Part shown: piece after piece, positions 62,752 through 64,000 of the stretch
How positions within the stretch are numbered: position 1 is the stretch's first letter
How the letters are laid out: every line of letters starts with the position of its first letter
NCBI RefSeq assembly: GCF_900099605.1
Contig: NZ_FNDK01000011.1
Span: 1 to 64,000 of the forward strand
Direction of reading: 5' to 3'
Length of the DNA stretch: 64,000 bases
Origin: Alteribacillus persepolensis
GTDB lineage: Bacteria; Bacillota; Bacilli; Bacillales; Marinococcaceae
Made by a program: the position numbers and the translations under genes
The notes under the pieces: generated by a model
Told to the model about the DNA's origin: nothing
Databases searched by the model: none
The model's input: the letters and a program-made list of their open reading frames with translations, nothing else

Positions 62752-63813
62752 TTAGTCTATGCCAACGTCTTCCAGCACCGTGGCAGATGGAACGACATTA
62801 ACCCACGTTTGTCCTGGGATGAGTGGAATTTCTTCGCCATCTTTTTTTGGAACAATACGACCATCGTCATTCACCCACGTCACTGCCAGACGCTCTCCGT
62901 GTTGAAAAAGGACACCATCTCCGCCGCTTTGTAAATCGATGTAGCGGCGTCCCTTATCATCAATAACCCGGTGGGAGGCTTGTATCACTAATACATTTTC
63001 CGGAGATACTCGTTCATTTTCCAGCTCATCCATTGTCGGTTCTTGATCGCTTGAACGCTCGTATGCTTGTTTTTCATCGTTATAAGTAAAAGAGACAAAA
63101 TACTTATCGCGATACGATATGTCTATGTCTCCCTCCTGCTTTGTAAAAGCAGGATGTTCATTGGTGTCGTTGAAAGTTAATGGGTCGACTTCATCTTTTA
63201 ATTCGTATCCTTTGTTATTTAATCCTTCTAACATGTTTCTAAACGTAATATAAGAATTGTGCGGTCGATTACGTTCAGCTGAACGTTCAAACAATGTACC
63301 ATCGTGATACAATCCATTCAAAAACTCCACCCTGCCGTTTTGCAGCATTTGTTCTGCTTCCGGGCTCCATCCATGTGTCACAAAAAATGCATCGTGTGCT
63401 TCTGCTATATCAACAAAATATCCACGTGCACTGCGAACAGGACCAATCTTCTCTGGCTGTTCACTATGATAAATTGCCAAAAAACGTGTCAGATCGCCTT
63501 CTGTTAAAATCTCATAGACAATGTCTGCTTTACTCAATCCACTCTGTGGACGAGCATCCCAATGATTGTTAACCATCACTGCAATAGGCTTGTATGGCGA
63601 TACATCATTCGTTGGCTCACCTGTGAGTGGATGAATGTCTTCATAAGCTTGAGATTCTTCTGCGTCTTCCTTTCGTTCTGGCTCCTGTTCTGCCACTTCT
63701 GTTTCCTCTGTATGACCGGGGTCATCTACTGGTTCCGCTGTATTTTCTTCATTTTCAGCACAAGCAGCCAATAACATCACACCAACAAAGGTCAATAATC
63801 TCCAATTCTTCAT
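62752..63813 (-). CDS. yerB: YerB-like lipoprotein (DUF3048)
   Basis: A 353-residue lipoprotein: signal peptide with lipobox LLAAC (Cys18), an acidic linker of about 50 residues (EETEVAEQEPERKEDAEESQ), then the DUF3048 domain starting at HPLTGEP with PIAVMVNNHWDARPQSGL and GPVRSARGYFVDIA. Function is unknown. The ATG at 63813 is preferred over the TTG three codons upstream. It precedes yerC in the leftward unit, as in B. subtilis. Confidence 0.88.
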   Translation of the reverse strand: MKNWRLLTFVGVMLLAACAENEENTAEPVDDPGHTEETEVAEQEPERKEDAEESQAYEDIHPLTGEPTNDVSPYKPIAVMVNNHWDARPQSGLSKADIVYEILTEGDLTRFLAIYHSEQPEKIGPVRSARGYFVDIAEAHDAFFVTHGWSPEAEQMLQNGRVEFLNGLYHDGTLFERSAERNRPHNSYITFRNMLEGLNNKGYELKDEVDPLTFNDTNEHPAFTKQEGDIDISYRDKYFVSFTYNDEKQAYERSSDQEPTMDELENERVSPENVLVIQASHRVIDDKGRRYIDLQSGGDGVLFQHGERLAVTWVNDDGRIVPKKDGEEIPLIPGQTWVNVVPSATVLEDVGID

Positions 63814-63841
63814 TTTCCCCAAACCTTTTTAAACGTAATCT

Positions 63842-63874
63842 GTACCAGCACTCCCTGCATTTTCGTGCTGGTAC
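63842..63874. terminator. Hairpin between yerA and yerB
   Basis: GTACCAGCA / TGCTGGTAC, perfect 9-bp stem with 15-nt loop. Confidence 0.65.
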
Positions 63875-63909
63875 GTTTATTATAGTTTAACATGAATTAC
63901 TTTTACAGT

Positions 63910-64000
63910 TTAACGCATAATTGAAGGAAAGAGTACCGTTTTCTTGTGAACATCAAAAATTCCTTTTTGTGTTACTCGAATGTACGGAAGGTGTGTCGAG
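63910..64000 (-). CDS. yerA: Adenine deaminase-like protein YerA, C-terminal end (5' part outside window)
   Basis: The last 30 codons of a leftward frame reach the window edge. They read LPYIRVTQKGIFDVHKKTVL before the end FPSIMR, which resembles the C-terminus of AdeC/YerA-type amidohydrolases, and the position upstream of yerB fits the B. subtilis gene order. The partial length limits certainty. Confidence 0.65.
   Translation of the reverse strand, partial: STHLPYIRVTQKGIFDVHKKTVLFPSIMR

Overview
The window looks like a chromosomal segment of a low-to-moderate GC Firmicute of the Bacillaceae. Its proteins resemble Bacillus subtilis Iol, Roc, Gat and Yer proteins, ribosome binding sites are strong (GGAGG-like), TTG and GTG starts are common, and the yerA-yerB-yerC-pcrB-pcrA-ligA-camS-gatCAB-dgkB order is the B. 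subtilis order. Acidic surface stretches in the secreted lipoproteins (YerB, CamS) hint at a halophilic or alkaliphilic lineage, but this is inference. No rRNA, tRNA or CRISPR array was found.

Positions 1-3600: the 3' end of a TniB/TnsC-like transposition ATPase, then a XylE-type sugar porter gene flanked by two direct copies of a ~165-180 bp dispersed repeat.

Positions 3650-24640: an inositol catabolism region. Satellite genes (a Gfo/Idh/MocA dehydrogenase, a TIM-barrel epimerase, two paralogous AraC regulators) are followed by iolJ, a tautomerase-SDR pair, the leftward operon iolBCDEGI, iolS, a LacI-type regulator where B. subtilis has iolR, and rightward iolA and iolH. Together these genes oxidise inositol to 2-keto-inositol (IolG), isomerise it (IolI), dehydrate it (IolE), hydrolyse the ring (IolD), isomerise (IolB), phosphorylate (IolC), cleave (IolJ) and convert malonate semialdehyde (IolA). 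Two operator types occur: IolR-like phased direct repeats, and a shared palindrome TGWAATCGWTTTCW at six places. An orphan TnpB omega-RNA-like 3' end lies between the AraC genes, and a structured GC-rich repeat mosaic fills 11.3-12.1 kb.

Positions 24800-34100: a DUF4317 protein, two RlmCD-type rRNA methyltransferases (one lacking its Fe-S cysteines), an aldehyde dehydrogenase with a DUF779 partner, a tiny membrane peptide, an unrecognised secreted protein, and the radical-SAM aminofutalosine synthase MqnE.

Positions 34600-51320: a sigma-54-controlled amino-acid catabolism block. One activator sits beside an M20 hydrolase / YtcJ amidohydrolase / Na+-alanine symporter operon. An AbgB-like hydrolase and a YfcC permease follow. 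A RocR-like activator lies between divergent rocD-rocA and rocG / lipoyl-like protein / proline dehydrogenase. Recognisable -24/-12 promoters precede three of the transcription units. The pathway funnels ornithine, proline and probably peptides or acyl-amino acids to glutamate and 2-oxoglutarate.

Positions 51400-64000: conserved housekeeping genes dgkB, gatCAB, camS, ligA, pcrA, pcrB, yerC, yerB and the tail of yerA, all leftward.
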